A DNA stretch of 64,000 nucleotides, taken from contig CAJTCL010000005.1 of assembly GCA_910575005.1 (NCBI GenBank), positions 183,101-247,100 on the forward strand. The letters are read 5' to 3'. The translations under genes were made by a program, and so were the position numbers. This document shows, one piece after another, positions 32,921 to 41,198 of this stretch. The number at the start of each line of letters is the position of its first letter. Position 1 is the stretch's first letter. Source of the stretch: Lachnospiraceae bacterium. Its GTDB lineage: Bacteria > Bacillota > Clostridia > Lachnospirales > Lachnospiraceae. The notes under the pieces are model-generated. The model was not told the origin of the DNA and ran no database searches. It worked only from the letters and a program-made list of their open reading frames with translations.

Positions 32921-34051
32921 ATGTTATGTAAGGAAGATACTAAGAAATTAAAAGGAATTGCTATTTTACTCATGTTGGCACATCATTTATATACATTTGC
33001 AGATCGAATACCTTATGAGATGCATATTGCCACATCCATCCACATTTCAGGTCAAGAATTAACCGTAATTATTGGGCTATTTGGTAAAATCTGTGTATCT
33101 TTATATATGTTTCTTGGTGGCTATGGATTATATGCATCGTGTATATTTTGCAATCACCAAGGACAACTTCAGATAAAAAATAGCTTATATCGAAAAATTA
33201 TAAATCTTTATACAGCTTATTGGAAAATTTTTCTTATTTATATTCCTATAGGTTATTTATTATTCAGTAATCAGCCTCAATTCTGCAACACTGTTACTCA
33301 ACATACCCGATTTGCAGCATTCTCGCTTCATAAAATCATATCTGATTTCTTTGCGATTACGAATCTTTTTAATAGTGAGTGGTGGTTTTTAAGAACTTAT
33401 CTTTTTGTATTATTTGAAGGATTTGTTTTTATAGAATTATTAAAGAACAAAAAAAATATTCATTTGGAATGCTGTTTCATTATTTTGTGGAATATCTTAA
33501 TTACGCAGATATTTCCATCATTCACCTCTATTCCCTTTCTTGAAGAATTGGATTCCAATATTTGGTATAAAAATCTTTTTTTAATTAATGAATATGCATC
33601 TCTCTTTTTTATTGGTATTATATTTGCCAAATATAAAATCTTTATGTCATGGAATCAACTTTTTGATTCCTGTAAACGATTTGAAAAAATAATACTTTCT
33701 TTATTTGTGATAATCTCTTGTGTATATGTAAGAGTTTTCATAATGCCAGTTTCTTTTGACCTGCTTTTAGTACCAATTTTTATTTTTGCCTGTCATATTT
33801 TTGTTGAGGAAACAATATTCCTCAATAAACTTCTTTTGATCTTAGGCAGGCACAGCACAAATATATGGTTGACCCATAGTTTCTATTGTTATTATTTCTA
33901 CTTTTTTGTACGAATTGTTTATGGTTCTCGAAATGCAGTTATTTCAATGATAGTACTTATTAGCCTGTCATTGGGCAGCAGCATATTAATAAACCTATTA
34001 TGGCAGAAAATTGGCCTATTTTACAATCATATTATTTCGCACACTCCATAA
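32921..34051 (+). CDS. Acyltransferase-3 family membrane protein
   Basis: A 376-residue polytopic protein with about ten hydrophobic segments. The N-terminus LKGIAILLMLAHHLYTF carries the conserved active-site-type His of acyltransferase-3 (OatA/NodX-like) proteins, followed by FLGGYGLYA and, near the C-terminus, LGRHSTNIWLTHSFYC. Such enzymes O-acetylate polysaccharides or cell-surface glycans. The gene is much more AT-rich than its neighbours and lies on the opposite strand under a consensus promoter, which suggests horizontal acquisition. The acceptor is unknown; no polysaccharide operon is adjacent. Confidence 0.85.
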   Translation: MLCKEDTKKLKGIAILLMLAHHLYTFADRIPYEMHIATSIHISGQELTVIIGLFGKICVSLYMFLGGYGLYASCIFCNHQGQLQIKNSLYRKIINLYTAYWKIFLIYIPIGYLLFSNQPQFCNTVTQHTRFAAFSLHKIISDFFAITNLFNSEWWFLRTYLFVLFEGFVFIELLKNKKNIHLECCFIILWNILITQIFPSFTSIPFLEELDSNIWYKNLFLINEYASLFFIGIIFAKYKIFMSWNQLFDSCKRFEKIILSLFVIISCVYVRVFIMPVSFDLLLVPIFIFACHIFVEETIFLNKLLLILGRHSTNIWLTHSFYCYYFYFFVRIVYGSRNAVISMIVLISLSLGSSILINLLWQKIGLFYNHIISHTP

Positions 34052-34426
34052 ATAACTTGTTCCCTTGGTACCTAAGAAGGCAAACCATTTTAGCAATATC
34101 ATGATAAAGATTAGGTCTTTTGACCCCCAATTTTATAAGGAAAATTGAGATACACACAAAAAATAAGGAAAAACCCTATTTTTAGATAACATTGCTATAG
34201 AAAAAATTTTTCATATATGTCATAATTATAAAATATATATTCTATTTTTTGCTGCTGCCATAAAAATAGGCAGTTCACAAAAAAAGATACAAACTATCAT
34301 ATCTCTGTAATTAGACATACAAAATTTTTTTCTTGTTTACCACAAATTACAATTCAGAGAAAGGATCTTGTACATCTTTTGCTATATCTATCAAAAGTTG
34401 TAAACTGATGTATAATAATTGTTATT
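34052..34426. other. AT-rich intergenic region between acyltransferase and gtrA
   Basis: About 375 bp without a credible open frame. It contains A- and T-runs and a possible -10 for gtrA (TATAAT at 34411-34416), which would leave an almost leaderless mRNA. I saw no repeats, RNA genes or strong terminator. Confidence 0.55.
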
Positions 34427-34897
34427 ATGAAAAATTTTTTTACACCCCCAAAAAAAGAAATTACTTTATATATAATTTTTGGAATATTAACCACGCTGGT
34501 GAGTTGGAGCATGTATATTCTGTTCGTCAGCTTATTTTCTCTCTCCGTCTTAGTTTCCAACGCTTTAAGTTGGATCTGTAGTGTGTGCTTTGCTTTTGTC
34601 ACTAACAAAATCTGGGTCTTTGATTCAAAATCATGGAAAATGCAGACACTTATCAAAGAAGGCATTACTTTTGTATCATCAAGAGCCATCACTGGAATAA
34701 TGGAAATTCTTGGAGTGCCTTTGCTGTCATTGATCGGCTTTGATCGTATATTTTATGGAATTGCCAGAAAAATAGATATTTCCATAGAATTATTCTATAC
34801 GGAAGGAATTTACTCCAAAGCAGTGTTTGCTGTCCTTGTCATCATTCTAAATTATGTATTTTCAAAGCTTTTCGTTTTTAAAGATTCTAAAACATAA
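34427..34897 (+). CDS. GtrA family membrane protein
   Basis: A 156-residue protein with four membrane helices in the GtrA/DPMS arrangement: TLYIIFGILTTLVSWSMYIL, ALSWICSVCFAFVTNKIWVF (with the family's N-K-x-W-V-F signature), and a C-terminal AVLVIILNYVFSKLFVF. Family members flip or position undecaprenyl-linked sugars for glycosyltransferases. No intact GtrB is nearby; the only family 2 glycosyltransferase in the window is the truncated one at 709-1251. There is no clear ribosome binding site before the ATG, and the -10-like TATAAT lies only about 10 bp upstream. Composition is AT-rich like the acyltransferase gene. Confidence 0.85.
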   Translation: MKNFFTPPKKEITLYIIFGILTTLVSWSMYILFVSLFSLSVLVSNALSWICSVCFAFVTNKIWVFDSKSWKMQTLIKEGITFVSSRAITGIMEILGVPLLSLIGFDRIFYGIARKIDISIELFYTEGIYSKAVFAVLVIILNYVFSKLFVFKDSKT

Positions 34898-35008
34898 TCA
34901 TGTTTACAATAAATGGCATCAAAATTTTGCTATGCATTTTTTGGTGAGAAATAAGTATTTATGATATAGATTAAATTTGGAACACAGTAGTATTTCTGTA
35001 AAATAATC

Positions 35009-35047
35009 CAAAGGTACATGGATATAATTTTTCTCCATGTACCTTTG
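35009..35047. terminator. Bidirectional hairpin between convergent genes
   Basis: A perfect 14-bp stem, CAAAGGTACATGGA (35009-35022) with its complement at 35034-35047, has an 11-base loop. It lies between the plus-strand gtrA and the minus-strand permease, 35 bp from the latter's stop. T-tracts are weak. Confidence 0.7.
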
Positions 35048-35081
35048 AAAATACTGTAAAATATTACGAATGAAAATGCTG

Positions 35082-37574
35082 CTAACCTTGATAACTGATA
35101 CGCTCTACCAAAGAATCTCTGTGCAGATTGCGGCTCAGTAAAAAGGATAGTCCCATCTGTAAAACAAAAATAACCAGAAGCATGACCCCTATTTCTAGTA
35201 TTGGAAAATGATACTCATTGATTGCGTAAATATGATTTTCCTTTGCATAACAGAACAAAGCATAGCCAAGCGGACTGCCCACTGCCAGCGATATTATTAT
35301 TGTTCCAACAGAAAACAAGATTCCCTCTAACTGTAGCATCTGATTGAGCTGGTGATTGGTCATCCCCACCGCCTGCAGTACACCCAACTCACGTTTTCTG
35401 GTGACAACACTAGTGATAATCGTATTTGCCATATTTAAAAATCCAATCACACCTAACAGGAACAAAAACATATAGATCCCGCTTTGCATTACGCTGCTGC
35501 CCATCTCTACTACTTGCATGGCATTATCATAAGAATCTGTCTCTACATGCGATACTCCCACTAACAGCTCTTGTATCGCCGCTTCCACTTGTTGTTTATC
35601 TTTTTCATCACAATCCACCCAGACCTTTTGGGTCATATTCCCAGTTATTCCCATTTTTTGAAAAGTATCTTCTGTTATCACCCACATTCCAGGAGCAGAA
35701 CCAAAAGAACCCATAATTTCGCCCTTATATTCTGCCTGACTTGCATCTTCCACTCTGAAATGTATCTGTTGCCCAAGTTGATATCCATCATCTGCAAAGA
35801 AATGCGAATAACCATAGATAATCCCATCTGCTGCGCTCACCTCGTCATAATCCAAATTTCCCAGCGCAGAACCTTTCCCATAGCGCAAAAACTCCTCTCT
35901 GTTCATAACACTAATGACAGTATGATTTCTCACCATATTCTCATTATCCTTACTGCCAGCATCAAGACTCTCCGCCTCAAACAATTTGCGCGTTTTCACT
36001 TCTGTCACTCCTGGGATTGCCCTTAATTGTTCTTGGAATTCATTTCCAAGCGGATTATTTTTTTGGATATTGCCAAGATTATTTTCTGGATAGGCAGTAT
36101 CTCCAATACTATAATCGAGTTCCACAGAAAATTGGCCATTTTCCATACTGCGCCGCGCTTCAAACTCATTATCCAAATTTCCAGCAATATTGGACAATGC
36201 CACAAACAGTACACAGGACAAACCCATCGTACAGATTGTAGAAACTGTCCGTCTGCGGTTTGCCGACAAATTGGCCAAAGTCATACCTGGCACAGAAATC
36301 CCCTTGCTTCCCTTGCGCACGGTTTTGCGGCTGCTTGTGCTTTCCTGATAGCGGATTGCTTCCACTGGTGACACTTTGGCCACTGTTCTCATTGGGCGCT
36401 TCAAGGCCAAATAAACGGTACAAAATGCTGCTAAAGCCACCAAAATCAACAATGGTAAGGACACAACAGATACCTTGGTCAAATTTGTATGCATAGTACT
36501 TTTCATGCCATCTACAATAATCTTGTTCAATAACACTTCTGCAAGTATGCATCCAGCAAGTATTCCCAGAGGGATTCCTATCACAGACAATAACATTCCT
36601 TCTCGCCAAATCAGCTTTTTCATTTGCTTTTTGGTCGCCCCAAGTGCCTTTATTTTGCCATATTCTTGAATCTTTTGTACCACTCCAACCTGAAAAATAT
36701 TGTAGATTACCGCCACGGATACCAAGACCACAATCAGCGCAATGCCCACACAAAATACTATCGTTTCCGTTCCAGGATCATAAGTCCACACCATATATCC
36801 AAAATTTTCAGAGACATATTTTTTATCAATACCACAGCGTGCACCCAGCTCCTTTAGTGCTTCTTCCTTATCTCCCACCAGTTCTACCGACGGACTAAGC
36901 CGGAAGGTAACATCATAATAACGCATTTCTTCTGGCATAATAGACTCATAAAATGCCAATGACACATATCCCTGAAATGTCTTCTGCACATACCCTGTTT
37001 CCTGAGATTTTAATATTCCACTGATGATGAAATCTTGATTCTTAAATTCACTGTGCTTGTCGGTACGGCAAGCCACTGACACACTGTCCCCCAATTGAGG
37101 ATTTTCTGCACCAAGATATGCAAAAAACTCTCTGGAGGCCGCAATTTCGTGTTCCTTCTGAGGCAATTGACCCGCTTTCAAAGAATTAATAAAATTCGTA
37201 TTATCAGCAGCTCCAATGTCCATACAGATCAATCCCATAGTAACCTTGCCGATGGTATTTCCTGTTTTCTGCCTCAGCTCTTCTGTCTCTTGTGCATTAA
37301 CTTCAGCCACACTAACTGTTTTTCCCAAATTTGTAAACTCACTGCGAAGCTTTATTTTTTGATACTGTTCTTCTGTCACCTGCCGAAAAGTGCCACAATA
37401 ATTTCCATAAATATTTCCTGCATTTTTGCGGTTGTGCCGAACCAATCCACAGCCAAAACTGGCAACCACTGACAGAAGCAGGGTCGACAAAAAAATGGAC
37501 AATACCATCAAAATACTTTTGGAACGATTGCTGCGATTGTTACTGACTGCAAGTTTGTGAATTGTATGGTTCAT
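35082..37574 (-). CDS. FtsX/MacB-type ABC transporter permease
   Basis: An 830-residue membrane protein with two FtsX modules. A membrane helix at about residues 20-42 leads into a large extracytoplasmic domain (about 45-255), followed by three helices (about 260-390), then a second unit: helix near 445, external domain 465-700 and three C-terminal helices. It is encoded immediately after its ATPase, with ATGA overlap. Such MacB-like systems in Firmicutes either export or sense and remove antimicrobial peptides, or control wall hydrolases. The nearby two-component pair at 41199-43210 would be a natural regulator but is separated by other genes. Confidence 0.9.
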   Translation of the reverse strand: MNHTIHKLAVSNNRSNRSKSILMVLSIFLSTLLLSVVASFGCGLVRHNRKNAGNIYGNYCGTFRQVTEEQYQKIKLRSEFTNLGKTVSVAEVNAQETEELRQKTGNTIGKVTMGLICMDIGAADNTNFINSLKAGQLPQKEHEIAASREFFAYLGAENPQLGDSVSVACRTDKHSEFKNQDFIISGILKSQETGYVQKTFQGYVSLAFYESIMPEEMRYYDVTFRLSPSVELVGDKEEALKELGARCGIDKKYVSENFGYMVWTYDPGTETIVFCVGIALIVVLVSVAVIYNIFQVGVVQKIQEYGKIKALGATKKQMKKLIWREGMLLSVIGIPLGILAGCILAEVLLNKIIVDGMKSTMHTNLTKVSVVSLPLLILVALAAFCTVYLALKRPMRTVAKVSPVEAIRYQESTSSRKTVRKGSKGISVPGMTLANLSANRRRTVSTICTMGLSCVLFVALSNIAGNLDNEFEARRSMENGQFSVELDYSIGDTAYPENNLGNIQKNNPLGNEFQEQLRAIPGVTEVKTRKLFEAESLDAGSKDNENMVRNHTVISVMNREEFLRYGKGSALGNLDYDEVSAADGIIYGYSHFFADDGYQLGQQIHFRVEDASQAEYKGEIMGSFGSAPGMWVITEDTFQKMGITGNMTQKVWVDCDEKDKQQVEAAIQELLVGVSHVETDSYDNAMQVVEMGSSVMQSGIYMFLFLLGVIGFLNMANTIITSVVTRKRELGVLQAVGMTNHQLNQMLQLEGILFSVGTIIISLAVGSPLGYALFCYAKENHIYAINEYHFPILEIGVMLLVIFVLQMGLSFLLSRNLHRDSLVERISYQG

Positions 37575-38245
37575 GCCTGCTGCACCACCTTTCCATCTTC
37601 AATTACCAAAATCCGGTCTGCAATCTGGGCAATGTCCTCATCATGTGTAATCATCACTAGTGTCTGCCCATATTTCTGTGCTGACATTTTCAGAAGGCCG
37701 ATCACCTCATCGCTGGTTTTGGAATCCAAATTTCCGGTTGGTTCATCTGCAAGAATTACATCTGGCTTGGAAGCCAATGCTCTGGCAATTGCTACCCGCT
37801 GTTGCTGCCCGCCAGAGAGTGTATGTGGAAGATTTTGTATTTTTTTCTCTATGCCCAATGTCCTGATAATATCCTCCACAAAAACTTGATCTACCTCTTT
37901 GCCATCCAACCCAATTGGCAGGACAATATTTTCCCATACATTGATGGAAGATACCAAATTGAAAGCTTGAAAGATAAAGCCGATTTTTCTTCTGCGAAAT
38001 ACCGCAAGCTCTTCCTCCTTGAGTGCAAACATATCTTTATCCTTCATCCAAACCTTGCCACTGGTTGGATAATCCAATCCGCCCAGTAAATGCAGCAGTG
38101 TACTTTTACCAGAACCAGATTTCCCGACAATAGCGGCAAATTCCCCTTTCTGAATGGCAATATTGGCATTACATACCGCCTGCACCTGATTTTCTCCTGT
38201 ACCATAATATTTACACAACTGTTCTGTCTTTAAAATTGTCTCCAT
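37571..38245 (-). CDS. LolD/MacB-type ABC transporter ATP-binding protein
   Basis: A 224-residue ATPase of the MacB/LolD class: Walker A GKSGSGKST, Q-loop in IFQAFNLVSS, signature LSGGQQQRVA, Walker B VILADEPTGNLD, and switch His in VMITHDEDIA. It powers the FtsX-type permease whose start overlaps its stop by four bases. GGAGG precedes the ATG. The upstream region contains an ATCAGC-TTA-GCTGAT palindrome at about 38273-38287, which could be an operator for this gene pair. Confidence 0.95.
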   Translation of the reverse strand: METILKTEQLCKYYGTGENQVQAVCNANIAIQKGEFAAIVGKSGSGKSTLLHLLGGLDYPTSGKVWMKDKDMFALKEEELAVFRRRKIGFIFQAFNLVSSINVWENIVLPIGLDGKEVDQVFVEDIIRTLGIEKKIQNLPHTLSGGQQQRVAIARALASKPDVILADEPTGNLDSKTSDEVIGLLKMSAQKYGQTLVMITHDEDIAQIADRILVIEDGKVVQQA

Positions 38246-38379
38246 AATATCCTCCTATTCAAAAACTTGGTACATCAGCTTAGCTGATATGGCCATTTCT
38301 GACCTAGAGCATTTTCAAACAACTCTAAACCCATCATATCTTATATTTCTTTCAATCCACTTGCAAAATAAATATAAAA

Positions 38380-38399
38380 AACTTACAATTCTGTAAGTT
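38380..38399. promoter_or_regulatory. Palindrome in the ABC/lrgA divergent region
   Basis: AACTTACA-ATTC-TGTAAGTT is a perfect 8-bp inverted repeat. It lies between the divergent ABC ATPase and lrgA promoters, 39 bp upstream of the lrgA -35. An operator for either direction is possible. Confidence 0.4.
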
Positions 38400-38437
38400 A
38401 ATTATAATGTTTGGCAGAAAAACAAATTTTTTTCATA

Positions 38438-38483
38438 TTGACATACGCAAATATATGCTCTATCATATACTGGTAGTACCAGT
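38438..38483 (+). promoter_or_regulatory. lrgAB-gntR promoter with FadR-type operator
   Basis: TTGACA (38438-38443), a 17-bp spacer and TATCAT (38461-38466) form the promoter. Immediately downstream ACTGGTAGTACCAGT (38469-38483) is a perfect palindrome fitting the FadR-family operator TGGTNNNACCA. Its position over the expected transcription start predicts repression by the FCD/GntR regulator encoded third in this operon. Confidence 0.85.
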
Positions 38484-38498
38484 TAGGAGATGAATAAT

Positions 38499-38885
38499 AT
38501 GAAACTTTTATATCAATTTGGTATCATCCTGTTTGTTTCATTTCTCGGTGAAATTCTATATCTTGCAATACCACTTCCTATCCCTGCCAGTGTCTATGGG
38601 CTGATACTAATGCTCGTAGCTCTGTGCACAGGTATCATAAAATTGAAACAAGTCAAAGAAGCTGCCACTTTCTTGATTGAAATTATGCCTGTGATGTTTA
38701 TTCCTGCTGCTGCAGGGCTTCTGGATTCATGGTCCTCCCTCAAGCCAATTTGGATTCCTGTGATTCTAATCACGATCATAACCACTGTGATTGTAATCGC
38801 AGTAACTGGACAGGCAACACAATATTTGATACACAGAGAAAATAAGAATAAACGTGAAATACAAAAGAATGGGGGAAAAAAATGA
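38499..38885 (+). CDS. lrgA: LrgA/CidA family membrane protein
   Basis: A 128-residue protein with four membrane helices (FGIILFVSFLGEILYLAI; ASVYGLILMLVALCTGI; MPVMFIPAAAGLLDSW; WIPVILITIITTVIVIAV), the LrgA/CidA holin-like fold. Partnered with LrgB it modulates murein hydrolase export or, as shown for some Firmicutes, pyruvate uptake. I chose the ATG at 38499, nine bases after AGGAG; an ATG at 38490 overlaps that site. It opens an operon with lrgB (ATGA overlap) and a GntR/FCD regulator. Confidence 0.92.
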   Translation: MKLLYQFGIILFVSFLGEILYLAIPLPIPASVYGLILMLVALCTGIIKLKQVKEAATFLIEIMPVMFIPAAAGLLDSWSSLKPIWIPVILITIITTVIVIAVTGQATQYLIHRENKNKREIQKNGGKK

Positions 38886-39574
38886 AATCATTACTCATTG
38901 ATTCTATGTTCTTTGGCGCAGTGATAAGTCTCACCGCATATGGAATTGGATTGTTCTTAAAGAAGAAATTTAAACTAGCAGTCTTAAATCCCCTATTGAT
39001 TGCCTCACTCTGTGTTATAGCAGTGTTACTACTATTGAATGTAGAATATAAACATTATTATGAGAGTGCCAAATATATTAGTTATCTGCTGACACCAGCT
39101 ACTGTTTGTCTGGCAGTCCCTCTCTATCAACAGCTTGAGCTGCTGAAAAAAAATCTTAAAGCCATCGCTGGCGGAATCACTGCTGGAGTGTTATCCAGCC
39201 TGCTTGGTGTTTTTTTGCTGGCAAAATTATTTTCTCTCACACACGAACAGTATGTGACATTGCTTCCAAAATCTATCACCACCGCAATCGGAATGGGTAT
39301 CTCCGCAGAATTAGGCGGTATTGAAACAATAACAGTTGCTGTGATTATTGTCACCGGAATTCTAGGAAATATGACCGCAGAATTTATCTGTAAACTATGC
39401 CGCATTCAGGAACCAGTTGCCAAGGGTCTGGCAATTGGCACTGCTTCCCACGCGATCGGTACCACAAAAGCGATGGAATTAGGAGAGATTGAAGGTGCTA
39501 TGAGCAGCCTGGCCATAGCTGTAGCCGGATTATTGACAGTTCTCTGTGCTTCTGTTTTTGCAAATTTAATTTAA
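38882..39574 (+). CDS. lrgB: LrgB/CidB family membrane protein
   Basis: A 230-residue polytopic partner of LrgA with about seven to eight hydrophobic segments. Typical family features are LLPKSITTAIGMGISAELGG and GLAIGTASHAIGTTKAMELGE. The start overlaps the lrgA stop, so the two are co-translated. Depending on the organism, LrgAB controls autolysis or imports pyruvate. Control by an FCD-type regulator, a class that often senses small organic acids, would favour a metabolite-transport role here; that is inference. Confidence 0.94.
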   Translation: MKSLLIDSMFFGAVISLTAYGIGLFLKKKFKLAVLNPLLIASLCVIAVLLLLNVEYKHYYESAKYISYLLTPATVCLAVPLYQQLELLKKNLKAIAGGITAGVLSSLLGVFLLAKLFSLTHEQYVTLLPKSITTAIGMGISAELGGIETITVAVIIVTGILGNMTAEFICKLCRIQEPVAKGLAIGTASHAIGTTKAMELGEIEGAMSSLAIAVAGLLTVLCASVFANLI

Positions 39575-39590
39575 AAATTGGAGGATATCT

Positions 39591-40322
39591 ATGAATCAGA
39601 TCAAAGAAACTGTTGCCAACATAGAACAAAATGGAAAAGTATATTTACTGGTCATTGAACATATTAAGACCCTAATTCAAAGTGGAGAAATCTCTTTTGG
39701 CGGTAAGCTTCCCTCAGAGAGACAGCTAATGATGACCCTTAATCTTAGCAGAAATTCTATCCGCGAGGCTTTAAGAAGCCTTGAAAATATGGGAATCATT
39801 GAAAGCCGGCATGGACAGGGAAATTTTCTTGTCAATCATATGGGCAAGAGTCTTGGCAGCATCTTCTCTTTGCAGCTTTTTATGAATCAATGCAGCGACA
39901 TCGAGATCAGCCAGCTTAGAAGAAGTATTGAAATCGGTGCCTATCTGCTGGCTGTAAAACAGGCACAGGAAACAGAAATTCTGGCACTTGCGCATTCACT
40001 CGATCAAATGGAATGCGCAAGTGTCGAAGAACGCACAAAACAAGATAAAAACTTTCATGACACTTTAATTAAAATTTCCGGCAACCGTCTGTTTCAACTG
40101 TTAAACGAAACCTTATCCCAGTTATTTGAAAGTACTATTCAGCAATTACATGCTGATGTTTCACCAGAAGAATGGCAAACACTTTTAAGTTATCACGCGC
40201 ACATCTATCAATTTCTGGTAGAACGAGATGAAACGGCAGGAACCGAGGCAATTATCAAGCATTATGACTTTATTGATCAAGCCCTCCGCCAAACAGATCA
40301 AGCAGACTGTCATAAACGGTAA
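39591..40322 (+). CDS. GntR-family regulator with FCD domain
   Basis: A 243-residue transcription factor. The winged helix at about residues 18-85 has LPSERQLMMTLNLSRNSIREA and the wing GIIESRHGQGNFL. The all-helical FCD ligand domain follows (LRRSIEIGAYLLA..., DKNFHDTLIKISGNRL), where Asp/His residues usually bind a metal that helps hold an organic-acid effector. GGAGG precedes the ATG, 16 bp after lrgB. The FadR-type palindrome at 38469-38483 is its expected operator, making the operon autoregulated. The last 53 bp overlap the converging gene on the other strand. Confidence 0.93.
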   Translation: MNQIKETVANIEQNGKVYLLVIEHIKTLIQSGEISFGGKLPSERQLMMTLNLSRNSIREALRSLENMGIIESRHGQGNFLVNHMGKSLGSIFSLQLFMNQCSDIEISQLRRSIEIGAYLLAVKQAQETEILALAHSLDQMECASVEERTKQDKNFHDTLIKISGNRLFQLLNETLSQLFESTIQQLHADVSPEEWQTLLSYHAHIYQFLVERDETAGTEAIIKHYDFIDQALRQTDQADCHKR

Positions 40323-41091
40323 ATGGCAGCTTAGCAGAGGTATTGATATTGACTGGCTGTTGATATTGTTGTCCATCTGAGGTAAGAAAATTGTGCAGCC
40401 TCTGCTGGCTTGCATATTGCTGTTTGAGATATTCCTGCTGTGCAATCTCTTTGCGATTTTCCCGCTCTTTCTGTGCTTTTGCCGCCTGTTCCTTGAGAAG
40501 TTTTTTCATCCGCTTATGGCGTTTTGTCCACCAAGATTCTTCATCTTTCTCACTGTCTGATTTGCCGCCAGACACAGATTTGCTAAATCCCTCACCATGA
40601 TGTTCTTCAATGGATGCTCCAAAATGTTCCACTATTACCATTCCATCATTGCCGCCCCAACCAAAAAATGGATTGCGCACAGCTCTGTCTTCCACAAAAT
40701 ATCCCAAAATCCAAGCTTCATAATCTGGATCCTGTTTCATCTGCTCCCAACCAGCCTCTGAGATATTAATTGTGCTCACATCATGTAATCTTGTGGCATC
40801 ATAGGGAACAGTGTCCAACATGGCATAAAAATAACTTTTATACTCATCCATTGACATTTCTTCTGTCGAAATATCTGGTGCTCCAAATCTCATTCTCACC
40901 GCCTTGCCAGCCCTCACTTGTTGTTCCACATGAGAGGCATCCTCTGGATGTCTTCTTTTATACTGATCTACAACACTCTCTTCTTTCTGTCCCTTCGCGT
41001 TATTCCAAGTTCCTATCATTGAGGTATTTCCCGCACAGGTATGGTATGTTTTAATAAAGTTTTCTGAATTGGCTGCATTCACAATACTCAT
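40270..41091 (-). CDS. Hypothetical cytoplasmic protein with charged C-terminal coiled coil
   Basis: A 273-residue protein I do not recognise. There is no signal peptide. Residues 1-165 are mixed and globular-looking (FIKTYHTCAGNTSMIGTW, FGAPDISTEEMSMDEYKSYF, HDVSTINISEAGWEQM, FGWGGNDGMVIVEHFGAS). Residues 180-235 are a highly basic helix, WWTKRHKRMKKLLKEQAAKAQ. A Gln-rich tail ends in LFGGGLDQ. The start is the ATG at 41091, eight bases after GGAGG. It converges on and overlaps the GntR gene by 53 bp, and lies about 90 bp after the histidine kinase on the same strand. It appears to be real, given the ribosome binding site and length. Confidence 0.75.
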   Translation of the reverse strand: MSIVNAANSENFIKTYHTCAGNTSMIGTWNNAKGQKEESVVDQYKRRHPEDASHVEQQVRAGKAVRMRFGAPDISTEEMSMDEYKSYFYAMLDTVPYDATRLHDVSTINISEAGWEQMKQDPDYEAWILGYFVEDRAVRNPFFGWGGNDGMVIVEHFGASIEEHHGEGFSKSVSGGKSDSEKDEESWWTKRHKRMKKLLKEQAAKAQKERENRKEIAQQEYLKQQYASQQRLHNFLTSDGQQYQQPVNINTSAKLPFTVYDSLLDLFGGGLDQ

Positions 41092-41198
41092 ATGCCATTC
41101 CTCCATTTGCTGAGTTTATTTCTTGGTATTTACTAAAGATTTCTTCGTCAGCAAATGAAATATTTTTAATGGCAATCGCATAAAAAGCAGATTTCCTA

